DNA of 20,411 nucleotides from Candidatus Omnitrophota bacterium (GTDB taxonomy: Bacteria; Omnitrophota; Gorgyraeia; 2-01-FULL-45-10): positions 1-20,411 of the forward strand of contig JAPLMG010000202.1 in the NCBI GenBank assembly GCA_026387165.1. Reading direction: 5' to 3'. How positions within the stretch are numbered: the first letter of the stretch is position 1; each line of letters begins with the position of its first letter. This document shows positions 1 through 6,616 of the stretch, piece after piece. The position numbers and the translations under genes were made by a program. The notes under the pieces were generated by a model that saw nothing but the letters and a program-made list of their open reading frames with translations, was not told the DNA's origin and made no database searches.

Positions 1-26
1 CTCGGCTCATACGAGAGGGGCCCCAT

Positions 27-147
27 CCGCCTTCGCAATCAATGAGTGATAGCGGAGGTGCTTCGACGGATGAGCCCGCCGAAGCATTGAGTCGCTTACT
101 AGTTGATTGCGAAGGCGGGCCATTTTCCGAACGAGACGCCAGTGCGA
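27..147. repeat. Palindromic element at left flank of accessory islet
   Basis: A perfect 16-bp inverted repeat pairs 27-42 (CCGCCTTCGCAATCAA) with 103-118. Inside it a second short inverted repeat pairs TGCTTCG (59-65) with CGAAGCA (80-86). The segment from about 105 to 147 resembles the reverse complement of about 2076-2119 on the far side of the next two genes; shared blocks are GATTG, CGAAG, TTCC, AACGAGAC and CAGT. It may be the end of a mobile cassette or a MITE-like element. The left boundary cannot be judged because the window starts here. No transposase is visible nearby. Confidence 0.6.
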
Positions 148-173
148 ACCACAGGGTAAAAAATGGGGGTAAC

Positions 174-878
174 ATGGAATATTTACTAGTAAAAGTGATA
201 CTTTCTTTAATATCGATAGGCATAGTAATCACTATAATGGTTCGGCGTAAAAAATATAGCAAATCATCAGAAAGCAGAAAATCAACTTTTGTTAACGTCG
301 CACAGTCGCTAGGATTTTTATATCAGGACAGCTTACCTTCGATCTTTATTAAAACTCTTGAGTCATCATTCGAGGAATTTAAATTAGCGCCTTTAAATTT
401 TCAAAGAACAGGTTACAATGTTATCGAAGGTAAGAAAAATGGTATTCAATGGACAATCTTTGACTATTCGAGTGCAGCATACTTTGGTAAGTTTTCCACG
501 AATATCTTCAAAGTAGTATTTGTTGCAGAATGTCAGAATTTTAAGTTTCCATACTTTCATGTAGTAGCTCGAGGGAAGAATAATGTCAAGCTTCCAAAGT
601 GGCTTGATGTACCAGTGTCGAAAGATTTTGTAAACTTTGATAATTTTTCCAAATTCTCAAATGAATATTTTGTTTTTGGAAAAGATAAAGTTGCAATAAG
701 AGAATTAATATCCTCACCCCTCATTACCTATTTGGAAAAAATGACCAATCTTATCACTATAGAAGCATTAGCTGATAGAATTATTTTCATAGTACCACCT
801 GATGTTTCACTGGAAAGCATTGCGGAAGTATTCGAATCTATTGAGCAGATTTTGAACCTTCTGAAAAAAAGTGTTTAA
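174..878 (+). CDS. Membrane-anchored protein of unknown function
   Basis: I do not recognise the family. The protein is 234 aa when started at ATG 174. Residues about 2-21 form one hydrophobic helix (LLVKVILSLISIGIVITIM) followed by a basic stretch, so a single N-terminal anchor with a cytoplasmic C-terminal domain is likely. The rest is rich in Phe, Asn, Lys and Ile with no catalytic motif I can see. The frame is open back to ATG 42, but that extension translates the palindromic element at 27-118, whereas GGGGG at 165-169 lies 4 nt before ATG 174. Base composition is clearly more AT-rich than the glycan and der regions further right, consistent with acquired DNA. It sits upstream of a toxin-gene remnant and a RhuM/Fic gene, so a defence or mobile context is possible but unproven. 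Confidence 0.6.
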   Translation: MEYLLVKVILSLISIGIVITIMVRRKKYSKSSESRKSTFVNVAQSLGFLYQDSLPSIFIKTLESSFEEFKLAPLNFQRTGYNVIEGKKNGIQWTIFDYSSAAYFGKFSTNIFKVVFVAECQNFKFPYFHVVARGKNNVKLPKWLDVPVSKDFVNFDNFSKFSNEYFVFGKDKVAIRELISSPLITYLEKMTNLITIEALADRIIFIVPPDVSLESIAEVFESIEQILNLLKKSV

Positions 879-884
879 AATAAA

Positions 885-944
885 ATGACGAAGAACGTTT
901 ATATAATCGCAGGGCCGAACGAATCGGGTAAGATGACATCTTAA
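885..944 (+). pseudogene. Remnant of zeta-toxin-like P-loop kinase N-terminus
   Basis: An ATG at 885 opens a 19-residue frame, MTKNVYIIAGPNESGKMTS, closed by TAA at 942-944. The pattern of a short beta strand (NVYIIAG) followed by GPNxSGKxT is the N-terminal Walker A region of zeta-toxin/UDP-N-acetylglucosamine kinase-like and related AAA proteins, which normally read GPNGSGKTT and continue for 150-250 residues. Here Gly is replaced by Glu, the first Thr by Met, and the frame ends at once. Two bases later the RhuM reading frame opens. The simplest reading is a decayed toxin gene cut by insertion or deletion next to the RhuM gene. No ribosome binding site precedes it. A chance match or a leader peptide cannot be excluded. 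Confidence 0.55.
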
Positions 945-957
945 AATGAGGAGTAGA

Positions 958-1953
958 ATGCCGGAAAAAGGAGAGATTGTAATTTATCGGGCCAAGGATA
1001 AAACGGTTCAGCTTAAGGTTAAGCTGGAACGAGACACGGTCTGGCTTGCCCAGAAACAGATAGCTCGACTGTTTCAGAAAGATGTTCGGACAGTTAACGA
1101 GCATATTCTGAACATATTTAAAGAGAAAGAGCTGGCGCAAGAGTCAACTATCCGGAAATTCCGGATAGTTCAATATGAAGGCTCCAGGAAGATAGTCCGT
1201 AATATAGATTTCTACAACTTGGACGTAATCATATCAGTTGGCTATCGCGTAAAGTCTCAAAATGGTACGCGATTCCGCATCTGGGCCACAAATGTGCTAA
1301 AGAAACATTTAATAGATGGGTATACTATTAATGAACAGCGTTTACAGAAGCAAGCTCATAAACTTCACGCCTTGCAGCGTGCAATAAAGCTGATAGGAAG
1401 CATGAAGGAGAGGAAGGAGCTTGAATACAAAGAAGCTCTGGGGCTCATTGAGGTTATAAAAGATTATAATTATGCTCTCGAACTTTTGGATGATTATGAT
1501 TATAAGAAACTTAAGATTTCGCAAACCTCAAAAGAAGAGAAATTCAAGCTCACGTGCGAGAATGCGATTCAAGCGGTTCATCAGTTGAAGGTTAGATTTG
1601 GCGGTTCAGATTTGTTCGGCAAAGAAAAGGATCACTCATTTAAAAGCTCCATTGCTAGCATCTACCAGACTTTTGGCGGCAAGGAGCTATACCCGAGCGT
1701 AGAAGAGAAGGCAGCTAATTTGCTATACTTTATTGTCAAGAACCATTCTTTTGTCGATGGCAATAAGCGTATTGCGGCGTCGATATTTTTGTGGTTTTTA
1801 GAAGCAAACGGGCTGCTTTATAGAAAAGACGGTACTAAACGGATTGCGGATAATGCCATGGTCGCCCTTACACTTATGATCGCTGAAAGCAACCCAAGCG
1901 AACGAGATACTATTGTCGTGTTAGCCGTGAACCTTATTAATAGAAACAACTAA
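958..1953 (+). CDS. RhuM family protein with C-terminal Fic/Doc domain
   Basis: The N-terminal ~120 residues match the RhuM (COG3943) pattern: an opening EKGEIVIYR, an ETVWL-like strand (DTVWLAQKQIARLF, a winged-helix DNA-binding fold) and YNLDVIISVGYRVKSQNG. The C-terminus carries a Fic/Doc motif, HSFVDGNKR, at residues 263-271, with the catalytic His and the Doc-type Lys in place of the AMPylase Gly. Fic/Doc proteins transfer AMP or phosphate to target proteins, and RhuM-Fic proteins are often found in genomic islands and near restriction systems. At 331 aa it appears full length. ATG 958 is chosen over ATG 946 because AGGAG at 949-953 precedes it and because family members start MxKGEIxIY. 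It follows a toxin-kinase remnant directly. No antitoxin partner is visible unless the 174-878 product serves as one. Confidence 0.85.
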   Translation: MPEKGEIVIYRAKDKTVQLKVKLERDTVWLAQKQIARLFQKDVRTVNEHILNIFKEKELAQESTIRKFRIVQYEGSRKIVRNIDFYNLDVIISVGYRVKSQNGTRFRIWATNVLKKHLIDGYTINEQRLQKQAHKLHALQRAIKLIGSMKERKELEYKEALGLIEVIKDYNYALELLDDYDYKKLKISQTSKEEKFKLTCENAIQAVHQLKVRFGGSDLFGKEKDHSFKSSIASIYQTFGGKELYPSVEEKAANLLYFIVKNHSFVDGNKRIAASIFLWFLEANGLLYRKDGTKRIADNAMVALTLMIAESNPSERDTIVVLAVNLINRNN

Positions 1954-1965
1954 TTGCGTTCATAG

Positions 1966-1988
1966 CTTAAAAATGCATTTTAAGTTTT
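1966..1988 (+). terminator. Weak AU-rich hairpin after the RhuM gene
   Basis: CTTAAAA (1966-1972) pairs with TTTTAAG (1978-1984) around a 5-nt loop and is followed by TTTT. It lies 12 nt after the RhuM stop codon. The stem has no G-C pairs beyond its base, so termination would be inefficient; the position is the main support. Confidence 0.35.
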
Positions 1989-2050
1989 AAATGGGGTATC
2001 AAGAGACACCTCGAGCCGGGCACGCTTTCTTCGATAAAAAGCTATAACTA

Positions 2051-2143
2051 ATTGAGCGGTAGGCTCTTGTGAGACTCGACTGCTGTCTCGTTTGGAACCC
2101 CATTCTTCTTCGCTCAATCGTTTTCACGATTGAGCTTCGGGGG
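2051..2143. repeat. Palindromic element at right flank of accessory islet
   Basis: ATTGAGCG (2051-2058) is the reverse complement of CGCTCAAT (2111-2118). A 10-bp hairpin pairs GCTCAATCGT (2112-2121) with ACGATTGAGC (2126-2135) over a TTTC loop, and ACCCC (2097-2101) can pair with the GGGGGT that follows. The interval about 2076-2119 is similar, in inverted orientation, to about 105-147 on the other side of the islet, sharing GTCTCGTT and TTCGC blocks. The two elements therefore bracket the 174-1953 gene block. Confidence 0.55.
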
Positions 2144-2149
2144 TAAAAT
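2121..2149 (+). promoter_or_regulatory. Possible promoter of the metallopeptidase gene
   Basis: TTTTCA (2121-2126) and TAAAAT (2144-2149) are spaced by 17 nt; each differs modestly from consensus (4/6 and 5/6). The -35 lies in the loop of the flanking hairpin. The start codon at 2161 is 11 nt after the -10, which would leave a leader of only a few bases. AT-rich background makes this tentative. Confidence 0.3.
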
Positions 2150-2160
2150 ATTACCATCCT

Positions 2161-2988
2161 ATGAAAGCGGCAAAAAGAGCCCGTAGAATACGCAGAATGA
2201 TCAAAAAGACGCTTTCCCTCCTTCTTTTGATATCTGTTTTGATTTTTGTCTTAGGGGGGCTCGTCCTGTACTATCCGGAGATCGAGCCATATTTAAACCG
2301 CCTTACCTTTGTTCCGATCGACACGGCCGAAATAGACGCCTACTACGATCTTTTATCCGAGCATAAGCGATCAGGAAAAGAGCTGGTGGTCGATCTGGGA
2401 ATGAGCGATGCAGACGGCCTTGAGGTTGCCATCGATAAACTCAAAGCCAAAATGGGTTTATCGGACGTGAGGATCGGGCTTGGCTTTCACAATGAAGAGA
2501 AACCTCCTGCCTATATTAAAAAGGAGGGAGACGACATGACCGTGTTCGTCTCGACCAGAATAACAAACAGGCGTGAAGAGATAAACCTGTTGGCGCACGA
2601 ACTGAGCCATATCTACGTCTGGAAGCTTAAAGAGTCTATCTTCGGCGCATGTAACCAGGAAAAACTTGTTGATTGCGCGAGCGTCTTCCTGGGGTTGGGG
2701 GTGCTTACCTTAAACGGCCTCACGGATGAATATACCGTTTCTCCTGACGGCGGATATGAGACGCGTAAAAAAACATTCGGATATTTGGAGCCAAATCAAT
2801 TCGCCTATCTTTTGGCGCGATACTGCGCCGAGCACAATATAAAAGATGACGCCGTTAAGCCATACCTCGGTCCTGCCGGCCGCAAGTATTTTAAAGTTGG
2901 AAGTAGATACCTTAGAAAAAGAACCCGTCAGACACGTACGCCCGCGCGATTGGTCCCGGTTAAGTCCGCGATCGGAAGAAAGTATTAA
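2161..2988 (+). CDS. Membrane-anchored putative zinc metallopeptidase (HELSH)
   Basis: 275 aa. A very basic N-terminus (KAAKRARRIRRMIKK) precedes a single hydrophobic helix at about residues 17-39, so the protein is probably anchored with its catalytic domain outside the cytoplasm. The motif LLAHELSH places HExxH at residues 146-150; Glu147 would be the catalytic base and His146 and His150 zinc ligands. The following segment EKLVDCASVFLGLGVLTLNG offers Glu167 or Asp171 as third ligand and resembles small gluzincin-like hypothetical proteins that have an acidic residue about 20 positions after HExxH. Substrate is unknown. No Shine-Dalgarno is placed before ATG 2161; the in-frame ATG at 2197 is an alternative start. 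The six-helix membrane protein gene follows after 80 nt. Confidence 0.6.
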   Translation: MKAAKRARRIRRMIKKTLSLLLLISVLIFVLGGLVLYYPEIEPYLNRLTFVPIDTAEIDAYYDLLSEHKRSGKELVVDLGMSDADGLEVAIDKLKAKMGLSDVRIGLGFHNEEKPPAYIKKEGDDMTVFVSTRITNRREEINLLAHELSHIYVWKLKESIFGACNQEKLVDCASVFLGLGVLTLNGLTDEYTVSPDGGYETRKKTFGYLEPNQFAYLLARYCAEHNIKDDAVKPYLGPAGRKYFKVGSRYLRKRTRQTRTPARLVPVKSAIGRKY

Positions 2989-3068
2989 GCGGTGAATATA
3001 ACCGTGATATTGACGCTAAGATCCGGGAAATAAAAAGTAAGCGCGGTTTGAATTAAGAGGAGTATTAA

Positions 3069-3707
3069 ATGGCGGATAAAAAGTCCGGATCCACGTGGAA
3101 GAGTTTTAAAGACAATTTCCCCTGGAAGGATATGTTTTTAGGTTTTTTAATCCCGAAGGTGTTTTTTCTTTATGGTGTGCGTCAGGGTATGCCTTTTCTC
3201 TGGGGAGCCATAGCCTTAGCCTGGTGCGCCGGGGTATTTTATCTGAGCCAGGTGAGAACTCACAAGGCGAATTTCTTTGCCGTCTTTGCCGTGATTATGA
3301 TTATGGCGCGCATAATCGTGGTGATCGCCGAAAAAAATCCGAGGATGTATTTATACGTGCTGGCACTGGATAGTTTGATCACGGGAGCTATTTTTATGGC
3401 GTCGCTTTTATTTAAGCGTTCACTGATGCAGATGTTCGCTGATTCTGCCGGCGCGCAAATACCGCGGGAGATCCTGCGCTCGGTCTATTATGGAAAAGCC
3501 TGGAGGATAGTTACTTTTGTATGGGCAATAGCCTATATGCTGTTTGCGCTGGTATTGGTCTTATTAAAAGCCTGTAATCTAAAAATTGTCGGCCTGATCG
3601 ATATGCTCGCCGGTTGGCCGCTTATGATCATCCTGTTCCTTTTTACCCTTAAATTCCCCGTTTGGTACTGGAAAAATAATTACGCGAAGATAAAGGCGGG
3701 ACAATAG
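3069..3707 (+). CDS. Six-helix integral membrane protein, VC0807-like
   Basis: 212 aa with about six transmembrane segments, near residues 20-37, 42-60, 67-88, 92-114, 143-166 and 176-197. The overall layout, with a cytosolic linker near residue 120-140 (MQMFADSAGAQIPREILRSVYYGKAWR is within it), resembles VC0807-family or septation-protein-A-like membrane proteins, which have no firmly known biochemical role. The family call is from general pattern only. A strong ribosome site, AAGAGGAG at 3055-3062, precedes ATG 3069, and the gene is probably cotranscribed with the metallopeptidase gene. Confidence 0.55.
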   Translation: MADKKSGSTWKSFKDNFPWKDMFLGFLIPKVFFLYGVRQGMPFLWGAIALAWCAGVFYLSQVRTHKANFFAVFAVIMIMARIIVVIAEKNPRMYLYVLALDSLITGAIFMASLLFKRSLMQMFADSAGAQIPREILRSVYYGKAWRIVTFVWAIAYMLFALVLVLLKACNLKIVGLIDMLAGWPLMIILFLFTLKFPVWYWKNNYAKIKAGQ

Positions 3708-3874
3708 ATGAGGATTTCAGTAAAAGTACCTTAAGGTCAGAATTAGTGTAGGGAAAAATAGGGACAGCTGTAGATGCTTAATATATTTTGCTCTATATGC
3801 CAGGTATAATATTTGCACCGCGTACCCATTTTACCAAACTGTCAACCGAAGTCAGGATTTTCATATATTTTAAG

Positions 3875-3903
3875 TTGACAATACAAGTATAATGTACCAT
3901 AAT
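3875..3903 (+). promoter_or_regulatory. Promoter of the MNT-HEPN operon
   Basis: A perfect TTGACA -35 (3875-3880) and CATAAT -10 (3898-3903) are separated by 17 nt. Transcription would begin near 3910, about 40 nt before the chosen MNT start. Just downstream, CCAT-GCT-ATGG (3918-3928) is a short inverted repeat that could serve as an operator for the wHTH domain encoded next. The 3708-3874 stretch otherwise holds no gene I can support. Confidence 0.75.
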
Positions 3904-3951
3904 ATAGAACAGTTGAACCATGCTATGGAACGTTAACCCATGAGGTTATAC

Positions 3952-4578
3952 ATGCTGATACCCTTACAGAGAAATAAGATATTGGATGTCTTCATGAGTG
4001 ATCCCGCAGATGAGATCCACCTGCGAGAGATTTCCCGCCTGTCCAAAGTTTCGTTAAATAATGTTAACGATACTATGCGGCAATTTGTAAAAGACCGCTT
4101 ATTTAAAAGACGCGAAATCTCGAATATGTCGTTATTCAAACCGAATCTCGACAGTGAAGACCTGCTTAAGCTCTTCGAATATATAGAGCTAAAAAGGAAA
4201 AAGGTATTCTACGGCAAAAATAAAAGCATTGCTCATCTCTTAGAAAAATACACCGCCAATGTTATTGAACTATCAAAAAGACAAATCCAGCTTGTGGTAC
4301 TTTTTGGATCGGTGGCTAGAGGTGAATGGGTTAAGGGCAGCGACATAGATATATTGGCTGTCAGCTCAAATAAAGATAGCGATGCCATTAATATCCTGAA
4401 CAAGGCTAAAATAGATGTAAGCCCACTTTTAGAAATCCGCCCAATTTCTACGACAATAGAAAAATTCACAGAAGGCCTTAGGAAAAAGACTGAGTTCTAT
4501 CATGAATTGTGGAACGACAGGATCGTTCTTTATAACGAATCATTGTTCTGGCAATTAGTCAGAGAGGGGAATAGATGA
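3952..4578 (+). CDS. Winged-helix MNT nucleotidyltransferase (antitoxin-like)
   Basis: 208 aa. Residues about 5-75 form a winged helix (IHLREISRLSKVSLNNVNDT is typical of MarR/ArsR-like helix-turn-helix). Residues about 110-180 form a minimal nucleotidyltransferase domain with the polymerase-beta-type signature GS-x10-DxD: Gly119-Ser120, then Asp131-Ile132-Asp133, in GSVARGEWVKGSDIDILAVS. MNT proteins of HEPN-MNT (type VII-like) toxin-antitoxin modules add AMP to the HEPN partner and inactivate it. The stop overlaps the HEPN start by 4 bp (ATGA), implying coupled translation. ATG 3952 is chosen because GAGGT (3942-3946) precedes it at good spacing, whereas ATG 3940 has no ribosome site. The fused DNA-binding domain suggests autoregulation from the promoter just upstream. 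Confidence 0.85.
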   Translation: MLIPLQRNKILDVFMSDPADEIHLREISRLSKVSLNNVNDTMRQFVKDRLFKRREISNMSLFKPNLDSEDLLKLFEYIELKRKKVFYGKNKSIAHLLEKYTANVIELSKRQIQLVVLFGSVARGEWVKGSDIDILAVSSNKDSDAINILNKAKIDVSPLLEIRPISTTIEKFTEGLRKKTEFYHELWNDRIVLYNESLFWQLVREGNR

Positions 4579-5072
4579 CAAAAGATATAGAAAAAATATT
4601 GAATGGATGTTTCCATCCAAAAGAAGGCCGGCCAAATCTCCATAAGATACCGGTTAATACAGAACGGGCAAGACAGCATATCGACAAAGCCCGCAGGAAC
4701 CTACGAGCGATGAAGATAATGTTTGATAGTGACCTATTTGACTGGGCTATCATCTGCGGATATTACGCAATGTATCATGCTGTCTTGGCGGCTTTGTTTA
4801 AGATAGGTATCCGCGCTACGGCTCATTATTGCGCCATAGCGGCATTTAAAGAGTTCTATGTCAAGAGAGACAAGGTAAAGCCCGAGTATATTACCTATAT
4901 TAAAAGAGCGAAGCAGCTTGAACAAAAATATGCCAATACCTTGGAAAAAGCACAAGAGGATAGAGTTGTAGATCAATACGGAATCGAAGTGCTTACAAAT
5001 GACGACGCTGAATGGATATTGGAAGATGCGAAAGATTTTGTGCTTAAAATAGAAGAAATATTGGCGGAATAA
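4575..5072 (+). CDS. HEPN domain protein, likely toxin partner of MNT
   Basis: 165 aa and largely alpha-helical. Residues about 50-70 carry the HEPN signature GYYAMYHAVLAALFKIGI, and the later RVVDQYG matches the R-x2-D-x-Y element of PF05168-type HEPN proteins. HEPN proteins in such pairs are often ribonucleases, commonly using an Rx4-6H motif. I do not see that motif; the nearest arrangement is RATAH, which has only three residues between Arg and His. Nuclease activity is therefore uncertain. GAGGGG at 4564-4569 precedes the start, which overlaps the MNT stop by 4 bp. The order (MNT with wHTH first, HEPN second) and the private promoter make a toxin-antitoxin role the best guess. Confidence 0.8.
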   Translation: MTKDIEKILNGCFHPKEGRPNLHKIPVNTERARQHIDKARRNLRAMKIMFDSDLFDWAIICGYYAMYHAVLAALFKIGIRATAHYCAIAAFKEFYVKRDKVKPEYITYIKRAKQLEQKYANTLEKAQEDRVVDQYGIEVLTNDDAEWILEDAKDFVLKIEEILAE

Positions 5073-5084
5073 AGAATATAAAAG

Positions 5085-5104
5085 CCGGATATTACAATGT
5101 CCGG
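5085..5104 (-). terminator. Terminator of the MFS permease gene
   Basis: CCGGATATT (5085-5093) pairs with AATGTCCGG (5096-5104), one G-U wobble included. Read on the minus strand it lies about 50 nt after the MFS stop and is followed by the T-rich run CTTTTATATTCTTTATT. It sits between the convergent HEPN and MFS genes; on the plus strand no good T-run follows, so it serves mainly the minus gene. Confidence 0.45.
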
Positions 5105-5156
5105 GCAGGCATTTTGGCGAGGAATAAACCTCTCTAAAGACCAAATTTTATTCATA

Positions 5157-6479
5157 TCATCCCTCTTCCTTCAGTTGAGAAGACGGACTGAAGACGAACG
5201 CCGGTTTTATACCGGTGACGCTATAAAAGAGATCTTTGCTGCTTATCATCTCTGCGCTTCTAACCTCTCTTATTTTCCGTGAAAACAGAAATACCGCGCA
5301 GAATCGCAAGGCGCTTGACAGGATAAACAGGCTCAAGAGCCTGTAGCCAAAAAGCTTAGGCATGAAATTCGCAAAATACCCTCCTATCAGCGCGCCGCCG
5401 AAAGTTGCGATGCCGATGAAGACGTTAAAAAAAGCGATGCAGCGCACTCTCTTCTGCGGGGATACGGCATCGTAAATGAAATTGGTGGCACAAAGATTAA
5501 ATCCCGCCCATGCGAACCCTGAGACGATCTGGGCAAAGATCAAGAAGATGGGATGGCGGTTAATAACCCACCACAAAGGAAGACCGGCGATAAATAATGA
5601 GGCAAGGCGTATCACTTTGATGTTACCGACTTTATCGGCATGCATTCCCCAGCGGTTAAAGGTGCAGATCTGAGTGATCGTAACTGTAGCTACTAAGACG
5701 GTATAGGTGATATAATTGAATTTTAAGTCTCTCAGCATAAAAACAGAGAAAAACGGAGAAGCGATATTTACGCAAAAAATAAGCGAGGCTGTGAATATCA
5801 CGAATTTTGCGAAGTTTGATTCCTTTGCCCTGAGGATAAAGTCAAAAAAGCTAAAATAGGCATCGTCTTCGGCCTTGAATCTCGGCTCGTACATCTTGGT
5901 AAGAAAATACCAGGAGATAAAGCGGAAGATAACCGCTGAAGCGAATATTATGAGGAAACCCTCCAAAACATCATTCTTAAAAATGTGCAGAATAAAGCCG
6001 GAAATAAACATGCAAATAACGGTAACTACGCCAAGGATCTGGTTTCGCCAGCCAAAGTATTTTCCCCTGCTTTTAGAGGGGATATGATCGGACATCAGGG
6101 AAGACCATGCAGGTGCCAGAAAAGCCCCTAAGCTGATGAAGAGGGTGACAAATATTATCAGAAGGGTAACTCGATGAGATTTGAATAAAAAGGGGAGCAG
6201 GATTATCGGTATTCCCGCGAGGGCGTGCAAGAACGCGAAAATACTAATAACTTTCTTTCGGCTTTTCAGCTTTTCGGTAAGATCAGCGGTTTTTAGCTGG
6301 ATAAGTGAGGATGCGAGATTTGGGAAAGCGCTCAGGAGGCCTACCTGGCTTGTTGTCGCCTTTAGCGCAAGGGCATAGGGGGTTATATAGTCATTAGTTA
6401 AGCCGGCCATACAGGAGGCAAATATACCATCCCAGAAAGAAGCAACCAGGCTTTTTTTCAGCCTATTTGGTTTACCCAT
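5157..6479 (-). CDS. MFS transporter
   Basis: 440 aa with about twelve hydrophobic segments and a long central loop near residues 190-215, the usual major facilitator layout. The N-terminus (RLKKSLVASFWDGIFASCMAG) and the loop after helix 2 (LKTADLTEKLKSRKKV) correspond to the family's helix 2-3 motif region, and FNLCATNFIYDAVSPQKRVR to the symmetrical part of the second half. It resembles MFS proteins of unknown substrate common in uncultivated bacteria. The substrate cannot be inferred from the neighbours: a HEPN toxin gene converges on it and the glycan operon diverges from it. No Shine-Dalgarno precedes ATG 6479. Instead a TATAAT -10 ends 8 nt before it, predicting a leaderless message. 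Confidence 0.85.
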   Translation of the reverse strand: MGKPNRLKKSLVASFWDGIFASCMAGLTNDYITPYALALKATTSQVGLLSAFPNLASSLIQLKTADLTEKLKSRKKVISIFAFLHALAGIPIILLPFLFKSHRVTLLIIFVTLFISLGAFLAPAWSSLMSDHIPSKSRGKYFGWRNQILGVVTVICMFISGFILHIFKNDVLEGFLIIFASAVIFRFISWYFLTKMYEPRFKAEDDAYFSFFDFILRAKESNFAKFVIFTASLIFCVNIASPFFSVFMLRDLKFNYITYTVLVATVTITQICTFNRWGMHADKVGNIKVIRLASLFIAGLPLWWVINRHPIFLIFAQIVSGFAWAGFNLCATNFIYDAVSPQKRVRCIAFFNVFIGIATFGGALIGGYFANFMPKLFGYRLLSLFILSSALRFCAVFLFSRKIREVRSAEMISSKDLFYSVTGIKPAFVFSPSSQLKEEG

Positions 6480-6487
6480 ATCCCGAT

Positions 6488-6493
6488 ATTATA
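6488..6493 (-). promoter_or_regulatory. -10 box placing MFS transcript start at its ATG
   Basis: A perfect TATAAT on the minus strand (6493 down to 6488) is 8 nt from the MFS start codon. No convincing -35 is present at 15-18 nt spacing. The predicted transcript start falls within a base or two of the ATG. Confidence 0.55.
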
Positions 6494-6527
6494 CCACGAA
6501 ACAGCAAAAAACATGGCTGGAGGGCTA

Positions 6528-6557
6528 GCCCTAAAATATACAGGCCCTAAAATATAC
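6528..6557. repeat. Two 14-bp direct repeats between divergent genes
   Basis: GCCCTAAAATATAC occurs at 6528-6541 and again at 6544-6557, a 16-bp period. The first copy overlaps a 12-bp palindrome AGGGCTAGCCCT (6521-6532). The pair lies immediately upstream of the -35 of the glycan operon and may bind a regulator; no protein can be assigned. Confidence 0.5.
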
Positions 6558-6558
6558 C

Positions 6559-6587
6559 TTTACAAAGACATCTTTGTTATGTATAAT
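6559..6587 (+). promoter_or_regulatory. Promoter of the alpha-glucan operon
   Basis: TTTACA (6559-6564) and a perfect TATAAT (6582-6587) are spaced by 17 nt. Transcription would start near 6594. The AGGAAAG ribosome site (6604-6610) and ATG 6617 follow at normal distances. Confidence 0.8.
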
Positions 6588-6616
6588 AATTGTCCCTAAG
6601 AATAGGAAAGTCATAG

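Noticed and set aside
1..147. Integron attC site
   Set aside because: The palindromic layout and cassette-like gene order suggested attC, but neither flank has paired RYYYAAC and GTTRRRY core sites, and no integrase is in view.
42..173. Longer start for the first gene at ATG 42
   Set aside because: It would translate the palindromic element; ATG 174 has a ribosome site and begins directly with a hydrophobic helix.
3754..3768. Second full REP-like inverted repeat near 3754
   Set aside because: Only one degenerate arm (AAAAATAGGGACAGC) is present with no complementary arm nearby.
3888..3893. TATAAT as the -10 for the MNT operon
   Set aside because: It is only 7 nt from the TTGACA, too close; CATAAT at 3898-3903 has the correct 17-nt spacing.
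4575..5072. HEPN protein assigned as a classic HepT (DUF86) toxin
   Set aside because: The sequence follows the GYYAMYHA/RxxDxY pattern of PF05168 and lacks the Rx4HxY element expected of HepT.
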